Shown here piece by piece: positions 1 to 10,358 of a stretch of DNA of 64,000 nucleotides (position 1 is the first letter of the stretch; every line of letters begins with the position of its first letter). The position numbers were made by a program, and so were the translations under genes. Source of the stretch: Mesoplasma entomophilum (GTDB lineage Bacteria; Bacillota_I; Bacilli_A; Mycoplasmatales; Mycoplasmataceae); assembly GCF_002804125.1 (NCBI RefSeq), contig NZ_CP024966.1, forward strand, positions 124,001 through 188,000, in the 5' to 3' direction. The notes beneath the pieces are model-generated. The model saw only the letters and a program-made list of their open reading frames with translations, did not search any database and was not told the DNA's origin.

Positions 1-1
1 T

Positions 2-2164
2 GGAATGATGGCTATTTCTCTTTCAAAAGAAGGATTAGGAACAGCAACTTCTTCAAAAGGAACATATGAAACAAGTAATGAACAAGTTTATAACATTAGA
101 TATACTTTGGAAAATGCTTCAACTTCATTCTTTACATCAGCTGCTGGATATGGTTCATTAAAGCCTTTACCATACTACGCGGTTAGTTACTCAGATAATC
201 AAAATAGATCATGATATAACTTTTCAAAAAGATACCAACCAAGTATTAATGAAATGTGATTTTCAGGTGCTTATTACTTAAAATCATACAAAGCATCTTC
301 AAACACTGTTTTATTAAAAAACCCTAATTACTATCAAGCAGATAGAACATATATTGAAAAAGCAACTTTCACTTTAACTAGAAGTCAATCTGTTGATTCA
401 AACAGGCTTTGATTCGAAGGTGGCGATGCTTCAGAAGTAGCTATTTCACCTAATGATGCAAGTGGATGAAAAAAATATGTTGGTGATGATTACAATTCAG
501 AAGAACAAAAATTTGCATTTGAAGGAACTCATGCAACTTCTACTGTTCCAAGTCAATATACTTTTACAACCTTCTATAACTATGGAAGATTGACAAAAGA
601 TGGTAAAGATATATCAAAATCATCATTAGCTTTAGCACAAAAATCTGTTAGATTGTACTTAAATTACTTTATGCAAAGAACTCAATATCCAGCTTATGTA
701 GCGGGTAAATTAGATAATGATAAAAATACAAAGGAATCATTAGCATGAGATGGTGGAGAAGACAAAAATGTTAAAACTAGATCTTCAACCTTATTAAGAA
801 ATACTTTTACAATTCCAAGATTAGCAACTAATCCAACTAAAGAATCATCTGATACTGTGCAAAACGGAAAAGTTAATGGAATTCCTCTGGAAGATTATAC
901 TATTCAAAATATTGGTGCTGATTATAACAAAGCTTATGGTTTAACTAATACTCAATTAACAAATCAAAATGCTTCACCTGTTAATGAAACTATTTCAAAA
1001 GCAGATAAAACAAGATTAAGTATATTAGAAGAGAACATATCAATTCCAAATTGAGATAAAAATTTATTAGAAAAATTTTATAACGAAGAATTTGGATCAT
1101 TAATAGATGGAAATGACGCTTTTTATCAAAATGATTTAATGGCTTTAGGAATGTTCTTGGATGATAATGGAAATGTAAAACATTCATTGCAAAGTGAACT
1201 ACAAAAGTTTGCAAATTTAGCGTATACTTCAATTGTAGATAGAAAACAAAATAGTAAAGAAGTAGATCAAAAAAATGAAAAAGCAAAAGCAGAAATATTG
1301 GGTAATGTCGTTAGAAAAGATCTTGAAGATAAAAATATTTTAGATTCAAATAATAAAAAAGATTCTATTTCTATTGAGTGACTTTTAAATGGAGCATCAA
1401 GATTAACTTTAAATCCAAGAGTTGAATATTTAGTAGATGAATTTAATAAGGCTGTTGGTACTTCAAGTCCAATTACTTTAAAAACTAAAACTTCAAATGA
1501 CGTTTCAGATTATTTAAACTTGTCAAAAATTGGTGATTTTGATATATATGTTAGTGGTTGAGGACCAGATTATACTGACCCTTATAACTTTTTACATACA
1601 TTAATTTGAGGTGGAGAGTATGGTGTTTATACTAACATCGGTAAAGTTCTTGAAACTGATTCTTCTGGAAAAAACCAAACATTTAAAGAAGAAAGTAAAA
1701 CTTCATCTAATGAACCAAAATTAAAAATAAAAGATGAATTTAAAAAATATGAAACAGTTTATCAAGATATCAATAAGTCAATTACTAAATATACAGGTAT
1801 AGTTGAAACAGCTAAAGGCATGGGAGATTTCACAGAAAGATTGAAAACTTTATCAGAAGCTGAAACTTATGCACTTTACGATGTTGCTTTAACAACACCT
1901 CTTTACAATAAAACTCCAATGAAAACTATTCAGTTATCATACTTAGATCCATTTACTAGATCTTCATTTATAGCTGGAAGTTCAAATTTAAGATTATTTG
2001 GTGTAAAAATGATTGAACAACTTTGAAATAGAGAAGATTTCTTAGCAGCTCAATCTCAATTTGAAAAAGGATCATTAAATAATGTTGAAGAATATAAAAA
2101 ACTTTACGTTTATGACCCTAAATCTGATAGTGAAGTTATAGCTTCAAACTCAGCAATAAAATAA
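2..2164 (+). CDS. oppA: Oligopeptide ABC transporter substrate-binding protein (OppA), 3' part
   Basis: The gene enters from the left edge in frame 2, and about 720 codons are visible before TAA. OppA-type solute-binding proteins capture extracellular peptides for the Opp ABC importer, and in mollicutes are usually lipid-anchored. Visible family hallmarks are the segment FSGAYYLKSYKA followed by LLKNPNYYQADRTYIEKATF, and later GWGPDYTDPYNFLHT, which matches the peptide-binding-lobe motif WxxDYxDPxxFL of the SBP_bac_5 family. The signal sequence and lipobox lie outside the window. Several TGA codons are read as Trp, for example in NEMWFSG. A strong hairpin terminator begins at the stop codon, so this is probably the last gene of its operon. 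Family call is confident. The exact peptide specificity cannot be told. Confidence 0.88.
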
Positions 2165-2189
2165 GAATGCAAAAGCATTCTTTTTTATT
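2163..2189 (+). terminator. Intrinsic terminator after oppA
   Basis: An 8-bp perfect stem, AAGAATGC / GCATTCTT, closes an AAAA loop and is followed by a T-rich run. The stem begins within the oppA stop codon. Confidence 0.88.
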
Positions 2190-2227
2190 TGTACAAGGGA
2201 GTGTAAAATATTAAAAAAGGAGAAAGT

Positions 2228-3157
2228 ATGAAAGAAAAAATAATTAAATCTTTGGATGATAAGAAAATAAATATTTTTATTTGAGATGAAGTTAAAAATC
2301 CTAAAGCGATTATTCAACTTGTTCATGGTAGTTGCGAACATTCTTTGCGTTATAAAGAATTTGCAAAGAAAATGAACGATAATCAAATTATAGTTATAAG
2401 TAGTGATCATAGAGGTCATGGAAAAACAGCAATCTTAAACAATGAACCTTTAGGATATTTTTCAAAAAATAATGGCTGAAATAAGATTGTTTCTGACTTA
2501 AAACAGGTTAACTCATTTATAAAAGACCAATATATGAACTTACCAATAATAATGCTTGGACATTCAATGGGAAGTTTTATGGTTAGAACATACATGATTG
2601 ATTACCCCAATACAGTTGATGCATATGTAATTAGTGGTACTGCTTGACATAACAAGGCATTATTAATTTTTTCAAAAAATATAGCTTATATCAGAAGGAA
2701 ATTTAATGGTGGCAAAAAACCAGATAATTTTATTTGAAAATTAAGCTATAAGCCACTTAATAAAAAATTTAATTCTGAAAAGGCAACAGGATTTGAATGG
2801 TTATCAAATGACTCAGTCAATAAAAACGAATTTATATTAGATCCTTTAACTGGTCAAGTATTTACATCATCAGCATTCAAAGATATGTTTTATGGTTTGT
2901 TATATATTCAAAAAAAATCGAATATTAAAAAAATTAAAAAAAGCACTCCTATTTTATTAGTCTCTGGTAAAGAAGACCCTGTAGGAAACTACGGAAAAAT
3001 GGTACTAAAAACAAATAAAATATTTAATAAGAATAATTTAAATGTTAAAGTTAATCTTTATGAAAATCAAAGACATGAAATCTTATTTGATGAGAAAAAA
3101 CATAAAGTTGAAAAAGATATTATTCTTTTCATAAATGAAACTTTGCAAAACAAATAA
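2228..3157 (+). CDS. Alpha/beta hydrolase (lysophospholipase/monoglyceride lipase-like)
   Basis: A 309-residue cytosolic serine hydrolase. The nucleophile elbow GHSMGS places the catalytic Ser at residue 113. An HGSCEHS segment near residues 34-40 fits the oxyanion-hole region, and DHRGHGKT is the usual strand-4 signature. The likely acid is Asp250 in GKEDPVG and the likely base is His283 in QRHEIL, so the triad is complete. This pattern is that of the lysophospholipase/monoacylglycerol lipase group (Hydrolase_4 type), which releases fatty acids from lysolipids or monoglycerides. That would suit a cell that salvages lipids, but the substrate is inferred. Start chosen at the ATG preceded by AAAAAAGGAGAAAG at good spacing. 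One TGG tryptophan codon occurs (2798-2800) among mostly TGA. No clear terminator follows. Confidence 0.85.
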
Positions 3158-3215
3158 TTTACTATTTTTTGTTAAAAGTACTAAAACTTTAAAATAACAC
3201 TAATTATTGCAAAAT

Positions 3216-3224
3216 TGGTATAAT
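3216..3224 (+). promoter_or_regulatory. Extended -10 promoter for ftsK
   Basis: TGG followed by TATAAT gives an extended -10 box 25 bases before the ftsK ATG. There is no convincing -35 box at the expected 16-18 base distance. Confidence 0.5.
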
Positions 3225-3248
3225 TATATTATTGCAAAGGGTGATAAC

Positions 3249-6116
3249 ATGGAAAAAAGCACAGAGGAAAAGTTTTTAGCTAATTACGAATGAAATGAGG
3301 AAAAAACAGCTGCATTCGTAACAACTAAACAAAAAAGAAGAAATGATTCAATATCATGAATGGTTTCTGGACTTGTTATTTTATTTATAACAGTTTTTTC
3401 ATTAGGAAGAATAACTGTGATTGGCCAATTTTTAGATGATGTTTTTTTCAACTTTTTATTTGGATGATTTAAGTATTTTATTTACATTATTTTATTTGTT
3501 GTAGATTTATGTATTTTTTCAGGAATAAGATTTAAGTTTAAAAAAAGATTTTTATTTATGGTTATGACATCATTTATACTATTATGTTGATTAATTTCAC
3601 TAATATTATTTACCCAAATAATTGCCTCAAAAAATGAAAGCTTAAATAAACTTTGGCAAGGAGATTTTTTTAGTCAAATGTTTAGTGTTTATGCTGATGA
3701 ATGATTAAAACATTCAATATTCTCAGGACAATACTACAAAGAAGTAATTGATTACTTTTTAAAAACTGGAGCAGATGGATATTTCAATCTTTACAGTGGA
3801 GGAGGAGTTACTGGAACTTTAATGGTTGGTGTCACATCATATCTATCAATTGTTGGTTCATACATTTTATTAGCTTTTTTAATTTTTATTAATGGAATGT
3901 GAATTTTCACAGGTGATCCAATTTTCTTATTTAAACCAAAAACAAAAAGAAAAGGTAAAGCTTTAAGAATATTGACTTTAAAATCAAAAAGAAATCCAAA
4001 TCGCAAAAAAATGAAGGAAGATAAAATTGATTTTCCAACAGAAGAAAAAGTTGAAAAAAATGGATGAGAATCAATTAATGTTTTTGGTAACTTGGCCTTT
4101 GATGAAGAAGAAGAAACTAGAACAAGTGACTTAACAATTCAATTGCCTTCTTATGTTAAAAAAGAAGAGAAAGAATTATTGGATAAAATTGATCAAGAAG
4201 AACAAATAGAATGTTCACTACCTGAAGAAGTTATTAAATCTACTTTCTCTCAAGAAAGAATTTCAAACGATAAAGAAATACAAACCATTACTGAAGAAAC
4301 TGTTTTTGATCCACATAGACCACGTTTTGTTTCAAGAAGAGTTCAAGAAAATAACAAAGTTGAAAGTGTTATTAAAAACCCAGGATTGAGACCAATTACT
4401 CAAGATACAAATCAAGTAGTTAAAAACGAAAATGTAATTTTAATGAAAGAATCTTTAGCGGAAGAAGCAATTAAAGATTTAACTGTTGATGGTGATGACA
4501 CTTTCTTTGATGCAATTTATGAAGAAAAAGAAAATAATCAAAAAAGTGAAACTGTGGAAGCATTTGATGCATTAAGCAAATTTGAAGAAAAATATGATTT
4601 TTCTGATGAAAAAAAAATAATTTCAGAACAAGTTGTAGCTCAACAAAAAGTTGAAGCGCAGGTTGCTCCTATTTTTGAAAAACAAGTTATTTCAACACCT
4701 GATAATGAAGAACCAAAAATAATAATTAATAAAAATTATAAACTTCCTCCTGTAGATGTTTTAGCAGTAATGGAAAAAGATTATAACAAAGAAAGAGCAA
4801 ATAAAGAAAATGCAGCGTTAAAAGCTTTAGCAATTGATGAAACTTTCTCTCAATTTGGAGTTAAAGCAAAAGTTATTAATTCAATTATTGGTCCTAGTGT
4901 TATGAAATTTGAAATTCAGGCTGAACCCGGAGTTAAAGTTAATAGTATTACAAATTTAGAAAATGATTTGAAATTAGCTCTTGCAACTCAAAATATGCGT
5001 TTAGAAGCTCCGATACCAGGAAAAAATTTAATTGGTATTGAATTAGCAAACGCAAGTTCAGAAATGGTTTCAATGCGAGAAATTATTGAATCAATACCTA
5101 GAGAACAAGAAAATGAAAAACTATTATTTGTTTTAGGAAAAAATGTTTTAGGAGAACCATTAACAGCTCAACTTAATAAAATGCCTCACCTACTTGTTGC
5201 AGGATCAACAGGTAGTGGTAAGTCAGTTATGATTAACGCTTTAATTTGTTCAATTCTTCTAAGAGCAAAACCAAATGAAGTTAAATTTTTAATGATAGAC
5301 CCTAAAAAAGTTGAACTTTCAGTTTATTCTAGAGTTCCACACATGCTAGCACCAGTTATTTCTGATATGAAGCAAGCAGCGAATGCATTAAAAATGGTTG
5401 TTGCTGAAATGGAAAGACGTTATGAATTATTTATGAACTTAGGTGTTAGAAATATTGATGGATACAACAGAAAAGTTGCAGATTCTAAAAAAATGCCATT
5501 TCAAGTTATTATTATTGATGAGCTTGCTGACTTAATGATGACTGGTGATAGAAAACAAGTTGAAGAATCAATTATGAGAATTACTCAAATGGCTCGTGCT
5601 GCTGGTATACATTTGATTGTTGCTACTCAAAGACCATCAACAGATGTTATAACAGGAACAATTAAAACTAACATACCAACAAGAATTGCTTTTGCTGTAA
5701 CTACAGGAATTGACTCAAGAACAATCTTAGACTCAACTGGTGCTGAAAACCTATTAGGTAGAGGTGACATGTTGTTTATGCCACCAGGTGGCGGAGATCT
5801 AATGAGAGCCCAAGGTGCTTACTTAAGCGATGAAGAAATTGAAGAAATTGTTGATTTCACAATTGCTCAACAACAAGCAATCTATTCTGATGAATTTGAT
5901 CAAAATAATTTAAATTCAATTGGGTCAACTGATGAATTATATTCACAAGTTAAACAATTTGTTATTGAAAAACAAGATGCATCTTCATCTTCAATTAAAG
6001 GTAAATTTAGAATTGCCGATGCTAGAGCAACCAATATTCTAAATCAATTAGAAGAAGAAGGAATTGTTGGACCAAAAAATGGTTCAAGACCTAGAGAAGT
6101 ATTAGTTGACAAATAA
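3249..6116 (+). CDS. ftsK: DNA translocase FtsK/SpoIIIE
   Basis: A 955-residue protein with the full FtsK layout. About four membrane segments are visible, near residues 35-55, 74-94, 100-124 and 195-215. A long charged Glu/Lys-rich linker follows (about 260-490), then the RecA-like motor. Walker A is GSTGSGKS (652-659) and Walker B is VIIIDELAD with Asp757-Glu758. The C-terminal winged-helix gamma domain (about 896-955) contains KGKFRIADARATNILNQLE, which in the family reads KOPS/SRS polarity sequences. The enzyme pumps chromosomal DNA through the division septum and helps resolve terminus regions. The N-terminal part is broken by several TGA codons that read as Trp. The start is the ATG just after GGGTGATAAC. 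A hairpin terminator overlaps the stop codon. The call is firm. Confidence 0.95.
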
Positions 6117-6143
6117 AACCCTTTATTTTAGGGTTTTATTTTT
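6114..6143 (+). terminator. Intrinsic terminator after ftsK
   Basis: A 9-bp stem TAAAACCCT / AGGGTTTTA with a 7-base loop is followed by a T-rich run. The 5' arm starts with the ftsK stop codon. Confidence 0.85.
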
Positions 6144-6169
6144 CTAAAATAATAGAAAGGATAAGTAAA

Positions 6170-7936
6170 ATGGAATTAAAAAATAAGGTTAGCAATTTAC
6201 CAAATAAGCCAGGTTGTTATTTATATTTAAATAAAGATAATCACGTTATTTATGTAGGTAAAGCAAAAAACTTAAAGAAAAGAGTTTCTTCATACTTTGA
6301 TAGAGCTCAAAATTTAAAAACAACAAGGTTAGTAAGAGAAATTATTGATCTTGAATATTTTGTGGTTTCAAATGAAAAAGAGTCTTTGCTTTTGGAAGAA
6401 AACTTAATTAAAAAATATAGACCGAAATATAATGTGCTATTAAATGATGATAAAGCTTATCCATATATTATTATTACTAATGAAAAAAATCCATCATATA
6501 AGTATGTAAGGAAATTAGATAAAAAAGCACTAAGAAGTTTTGGGCCTTTGCCAATAGGTTCAAATGCAAGAGAGACTTTAATAACATTGCAAAGACTATT
6601 TCCATTGAGAAGATGTAAAGGTGATTTAGGCAAACCATGTTTACACTACTTTATTGGTCAATGTAGTGGAGCTTGTTTTAAAGATGTTGATAAACAATAC
6701 TATCAAGAACAAATTAAAAAAGTTGATAATTTTTTCAAGGGAAACATAAATGAAGTAAAAACGATACTTACAAATCAAATGCAGAAAGCAGCTGAAAACT
6801 TACAGTTTGAAGAAGCTCAAAGAATTAAAGAACAAATTATAAGTTTAGATTTCACAACAACAAAACAAAATGTTGAGTTTAAAAGTCAAGCTGATGTTGA
6901 TGTTATAAGTTATTATATTGAAGAAGAAAAAATTGCTCTTGTAACTTTATTTTACAGATCAGGTAAATTGCTTTTCAAAGATGAACATGTACAACTTTAT
7001 TTTGAACAAGACCTTACTGACTTGATAGATTCATTCATGACTCAAATTTATGAAAAAAATATTTTACCCAACAAAATAATAGTTGACAAAGAAATTGAAT
7101 TATTTGACATGAACGAAAAATATAAGTCATTATTGACTCATCCCATAAAAGAAGAAGAAAAAATAATTTATCAAATAGCTATAGATAATGCAAAAGAAGC
7201 AATAAGAAAATCTAAAATATCTACGACAACTAATATTGGTAATGAAAATGAATTATTATTACAACTACAAGAAAAAGCAAAGCTTAACAAAGAACCATAT
7301 AGATTGGAAATGTTCGATATATCAAACATTGGAAATGAGTTTATTATTGGAAGTTGTGTTGTTTATATAAATGGTAAACCTGTCAGAAATGAATTTAGAA
7401 AATATAACATTGAAAGTAAGTTTAAATCTGATTATGACAGAATGAAGGAAATGTTATACCGAAGATTTCAAAAGGCTCTGCTTGAAAAAAGAATGCTACC
7501 AGATTTAATAATCATGGATGGTGGAATAATTCAGGTACATGCTGCAAAAGAAATAATAAATGCATTAGGCTTATCTGAAATACAAATTATTGGATTAGTT
7601 AAAGATGAACATCATAATACATCATTTTTGCTTGATACTAATGAAGATGAAGTTAACATAAAAGATCAACCAAAATTGTTTAACTGATTAAGCAGTATTC
7701 AAATTAGAGTTGATGAGTATGCAAAGTCAGGATTTAGAAAAAAACAAAACAATTCATTTTTAAAATCAGAACTTGAAGGAGTTGAAGGACTTGGTAAAAA
7801 AAGAATTCAAGACTTGTTCAAAAAGTATAATACTATAAGTGAAATTGAACAAGCTGATCAAGAGGATTTATTCAAAATACTTAAAAATAAGAAAGCATTA
7901 GACAACTTAAACATATACTTAAAGAACCGAAAATAA
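6170..7936 (+). CDS. uvrC: Excinuclease ABC subunit C
   Basis: UvrC (588 residues) makes both incisions around a UvrAB-marked DNA lesion during nucleotide excision repair. The N-terminal GIY-YIG nuclease domain is seen in NKPGCYLY ... HVIYVGKAKNLKKRV (residues about 11-40). The central UVR motif that binds UvrB is FEEAQRIKEQI, and the RNase H-like second nuclease domain includes the EMFDISNIG motif near residue 380. The C-terminal helix-hairpin-helix part, including GVEGLGKKRIQDL, lies after an in-frame TGA at 7685-7687 that codes Trp, so the gene is intact and not truncated. Its own ribosome-binding site (AGAAAGG) follows the ftsK terminator by about 10 bases, so its promoter is either weak or supplied by read-through. 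No uvrA or uvrB is in the window. Confidence 0.95.
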
Positions 7937-7960
7937 ATACAATTTTTGAAACAAATATTA

Positions 7961-7966
7961 TATAAT
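7961..7966 (+). promoter_or_regulatory. Probable -10 box for greA
   Basis: A perfect TATAAT lies 29 bases before the greA ATG. The only TTGAAA nearby (7946-7951) is 9 bases upstream, too close to serve as its -35. Confidence 0.45.
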
Positions 7967-7994
7967 TAAAAAGTTAATGAATTAGGAGACAAAC

Positions 7995-8465
7995 ATGGCA
8001 AAAGAAATTATCTTAACTCAAGAAGGTATTGAGGAATTAAAACACGAATTAAAACACTTATTAGAAGTAGTTCGTCCACAAGTAATCGAAGAATTAGTAG
8101 AAGCACGTAACCAAGGTGATTTAAGTGAAAATGCTGACTATGATGCAGCACGTAATCGTCAAGCTGAAGTTGAAGCAAGAATTAAAGAACTTGAAGCAAT
8201 GATTAGCAAAGCAAAATTAATTGAGGATTCTTCTACAACTGATGGAGCAATCAAAATTGGTTCAAAAGTTAAATTCATCATGTTAAATACTAAACAACAA
8301 AGAGAAGTTAAAATTGTTGGAGCTGTTGAAGCAGATCCGTTCAAAGGCTTAATTTCAAATGAATCGCCAATTGCAAAAGCAATCTTGGGTAAAAAAGTTG
8401 GGGAATCTGTTGAAGTTAAAGATATCAATTTACCTTACTCAATTGAAATCAAAGAAGTTAATTAA
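7995..8465 (+). CDS. greA: Transcription elongation factor GreA
   Basis: GreA (156 residues) enters the RNA polymerase secondary channel and stimulates cleavage of backtracked transcripts. The N-terminal antiparallel coiled coil spans about residues 1-75. It carries the tip motif GDLSENADYDAARN, whose acidic residues coordinate the catalytic magnesium. The C-terminal FKBP-like domain includes ISNESPIAKAILGKKVG (about 118-134). Length matches the family (about 157). The ATG is preceded by AGGAGA at 8-base spacing. The gene appears to be monocistronic between a -10 box and a GC-rich hairpin terminator. The codon choice (CGT for Arg) is like the ribosomal genes and suggests high expression. Confidence 0.96.
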   Translation: MAKEIILTQEGIEELKHELKHLLEVVRPQVIEELVEARNQGDLSENADYDAARNRQAEVEARIKELEAMISKAKLIEDSSTTDGAIKIGSKVKFIMLNTKQQREVKIVGAVEADPFKGLISNESPIAKAILGKKVGESVEVKDINLPYSIEIKEVN

Positions 8466-8466
8466 T

Positions 8467-8493
8467 AATTACCCTTGTGGGTAATTTTATTTT
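8467..8493 (+). terminator. Intrinsic terminator after greA
   Basis: Stem AATTACCC / GGGTAATT with loop TTGT, followed by TTATTTT. Confidence 0.85.
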
Positions 8494-8503
8494 AAGGAGA
8501 GTT

Positions 8504-9376
8504 ATGAGAAACCAATCAACATTTAAAAATAACAAACCAACTATTTATTTAATAGGTACACCTATTGGAAATTTAGAAGATATAAGTTTTAGAGCACTAG
8601 ATACTCTTAAAAAGGTTGATGTTATTTGTTGTGAAGACACAAGAACCAGCCAAACCTTTTTAAAGAAATATGACATTAATAAAAAACTTGTTTCACTTCA
8701 TAAATATAATGAGGCTGAAAGAATTAATGAAATAATAAGAGTTTTAGAAAATCAAAATGATGTAGCAATAATTAGCGATGCAGGTTGTCCTGCTATTAGT
8801 GATCCAGGAGCAAACTTTATTAAGCAAATTTTAAATGTTTATGATTGTAACGTGACTAGTGTTAATGTTGGTCCTGCATATATTCATGCAATCGTTGCTA
8901 GTGGATATACGGCAAAAGAAAATTACTTTCATGGATTTTTAGAAAACAAAAGTGATAAATCAAAGTTTAATGAATTAAAAGATATGTTAAGTAAAAATTC
9001 AAATTCTATAATAAGTTTTTATGAATCAGTTCATAGACTAAAAGACACGATTTTTAAAATGAATGAAATTTTAAATTCAGACCAAAGTGTATTGATAGGC
9101 AGGGAATTAACAAAATTAAATGAACAATATATTCAAGGTGAAATCTCAGATGTTAATGCTTTTGTTCAAAGTGAAGAACTTGTTTTAAAAGGCGAATTTG
9201 TTGTTGTTGTTGATTCTCAAAAAAAACAAATTGATATTATCAATGATGATGAAATAATTTTATTAGTTGAAGAAGAAATAAAACAAGGATACAAGTTGAA
9301 GCAAGCATGTGATATTGTTGGCGCAAAGATTAATAAATCTAAAAATGAGGTTTATCAAATATTTATTAAAAAGTAG
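8504..9376 (+). CDS. rsmI: 16S rRNA 2'-O-ribose C1402 methyltransferase
   Basis: RsmI (290 residues) uses S-adenosylmethionine to methylate the ribose of C1402 in the decoding centre. The tetrapyrrole-methylase fold is clear. It shows the N-terminal YLIGTPIGNLEDIS, then CCEDTRTSQTFLKKY, the glycine/proline loop ISDAGCPAISDPGA, and FHGFLENKSDK. The ATG at 8504 has AAGGAGAG at ideal spacing. An upstream in-frame GTG (8477) would begin inside the greA terminator hairpin and has no binding site, so it was not used. The gene is followed by the separately promoted tRNA-His without an obvious terminator between them. Confidence 0.93.
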   Translation: MRNQSTFKNNKPTIYLIGTPIGNLEDISFRALDTLKKVDVICCEDTRTSQTFLKKYDINKKLVSLHKYNEAERINEIIRVLENQNDVAIISDAGCPAISDPGANFIKQILNVYDCNVTSVNVGPAYIHAIVASGYTAKENYFHGFLENKSDKSKFNELKDMLSKNSNSIISFYESVHRLKDTIFKMNEILNSDQSVLIGRELTKLNEQYIQGEISDVNAFVQSEELVLKGEFVVVVDSQKKQIDIINDDEIILLVEEEIKQGYKLKQACDIVGAKINKSKNEVYQIFIKK

Positions 9377-9384
9377 ATTTTCAA

Positions 9385-9413
9385 TTGACAAATCAACGTA
9401 ATTTTAAGATAAT
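9385..9413 (+). promoter_or_regulatory. Strong sigma-70-type promoter for tRNA-His
   Basis: TTGACA (9385-9390) and GATAAT (9408-9413) are separated by exactly 17 bases. The tRNA begins 19 bases after the -10 box. This is the best consensus promoter in the window. Confidence 0.85.
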
Positions 9414-9431
9414 AAAAACGTTATCTTTTAT

Positions 9432-9508
9432 GGCGCCGGTGGTGAAGTGGTTAACACATCAGGTTGTGGCTCTGACATTCGCGGGTTCAATTCCCGTTCG
9501 GCGCCCCA
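9432..9508 (+). tRNA. tRNA-His (anticodon GUG)
   Basis: The cloverleaf closes by eye. The 7-bp acceptor stem is 9433-9439 with 9498-9504. The anticodon stem TCAGG/TCTGA holds a TTGTGGC loop with GTG at 9466-9468. The T arm is CGGGTTCAATTCCCG, and CCA is encoded at 9506-9508. G9432 sits at position -1 opposite C9505 (C73), the identity pair required by histidyl-tRNA synthetase. It is a single-gene unit with its own promoter and terminator. Confidence 0.97.
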
Positions 9509-9523
9509 TTTAAGCAAAAAACA

Positions 9524-9550
9524 AGCAGGTAGTAATACCTGCTTTTTATT
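9524..9550. terminator. Bidirectional terminator, tRNA-His / rhodanese gene
   Basis: An 8-bp stem AGCAGGTA / TACCTGCT with loop GTAA is flanked by a T run on the right and an A run on the left. It can therefore stop both the tRNA transcript and the convergent minus-strand gene, whose stop codon is at 9546. Confidence 0.85.
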
Positions 9551-9845
9551 TTAATCCATATAATCCACCATGAAGAACAAATACATTAGGATAACCTTTT
9601 TGTCTATATGTTTTAGCAGTTAGACCGCTTCGCGAACCATAATTGCAAACTATAATTAATTTTTCATTTTTATCAGGAAAAAGTTGTTCAGCTTTTCTTA
9701 CAACTCCAGGGTATGGAATATTATAAGAGCCTTGGTAGCTTAAGCCAGTCATTTTATCTTCACCAACGCTACGAACATCAATAACTTTGTATCCTTGTTC
9801 AATAAATTTATAAAAATCATTTTTATTTATTTCATAATTATTCAT
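9546..9845 (-). CDS. Single-domain rhodanese-like protein
   Basis: A 99-residue protein consisting of one rhodanese domain. It shows the N-terminal VIDVRSVGED, with the DVR motif before the acidic residue, then YQGSYNIPYPG, the active-site loop VCNYGSRSG with Cys67 and Arg72, and the C-terminal VFVLHGGLYG. Such proteins (PspE/GlpE type) carry a persulfide on the active cysteine and move sulfur between small molecules and proteins. The physiological acceptor here is unknown. Cytosolic: no signal peptide or membrane segment. It lies alone on the minus strand, divergent from rpiB across 72 bases. The ATG is preceded by AAGGAT on the minus strand. Confidence 0.87.
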   Translation of the reverse strand: MNNYEINKNDFYKFIEQGYKVIDVRSVGEDKMTGLSYQGSYNIPYPGVVRKAEQLFPDKNEKLIIVCNYGSRSGLTAKTYRQKGYPNVFVLHGGLYGLK

Positions 9846-9917
9846 AATTCAATCCTTTTATATAAATATTATCTCACTAATAAGTTAAAATTATTAAAAG
9901 AATAATGTGGGGGTTTT

Positions 9918-10358
9918 ATGAAAAAGATATATATTGCAAATGATCATACTGCTATTGAAATGAAGAATGCTATTAAAAAACACTTAGTAGGGCAAGGGTT
10001 TGAAGTTGTAGATTTAGGTAATAATGATGGAACATCATGTAACTATGCAAATATTGGAATCACTTTAGCTGAAGCTGTAGTTTCTGATACCAATAGCAAA
10101 GGTATTGCATTATGTGGCACAGGTATTGGAATTAGTATTGCTGCAAATAAAGTTAAGGGAGCAAGAGCTGGATTAGTTTATGAAGTTCAAACAGCAGAAT
10201 TAACAAGACAACATAATGATGCAAATATTTTAGCAACTGGAGCTAGATTGATTGCAATTGAAAAGGCACTTTTATTAGTAGATACTTTTTTAAGTACTGA
10301 ATTTGAAGGTGGAAGACATAAAGAAAGAGTAGGTACATTAGATGAGTACAATAAATAA
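9918..10358 (+). CDS. rpiB: Ribose-5-phosphate isomerase B
   Basis: A 146-residue RpiB/LacAB-family sugar-phosphate isomerase that interconverts ribulose 5-phosphate and ribose 5-phosphate, linking the pentose pathway to PRPP and nucleotide synthesis. The active-site cysteine is Cys66 in [15 protein letters not shown]. The N-terminal [10 protein letters not shown] and the phosphate-binding histidine region [10 protein letters not shown] are as in the family. The similar LacA/LacB (galactose-6-phosphate isomerase) is the main alternative. A single gene rather than a lacAB pair favours RpiB. A strong GGGGGT ribosome-binding site precedes the ATG. The 3' end overlaps the glyA start by 17 bases in another frame, implying coupled translation. 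Confidence 0.88.
   Translation: MKKIYIANDHTAIEMKNAIKKHLVGQGFEVVDLGNNDGTSCNYANIGITLAEAVVSDTNSKGIALCGTGIGISIAANKVKGARAGLVYEVQTAELTRQHNDANILATGARLIAIEKALLLVDTFLSTEFEGGRHKERVGTLDEYNK

Noticed and set aside
8477-8503. Upstream GTG start for rsmI
   Set aside because: It lies inside the greA terminator hairpin and has no ribosome-binding site. The ATG at 8504 does.
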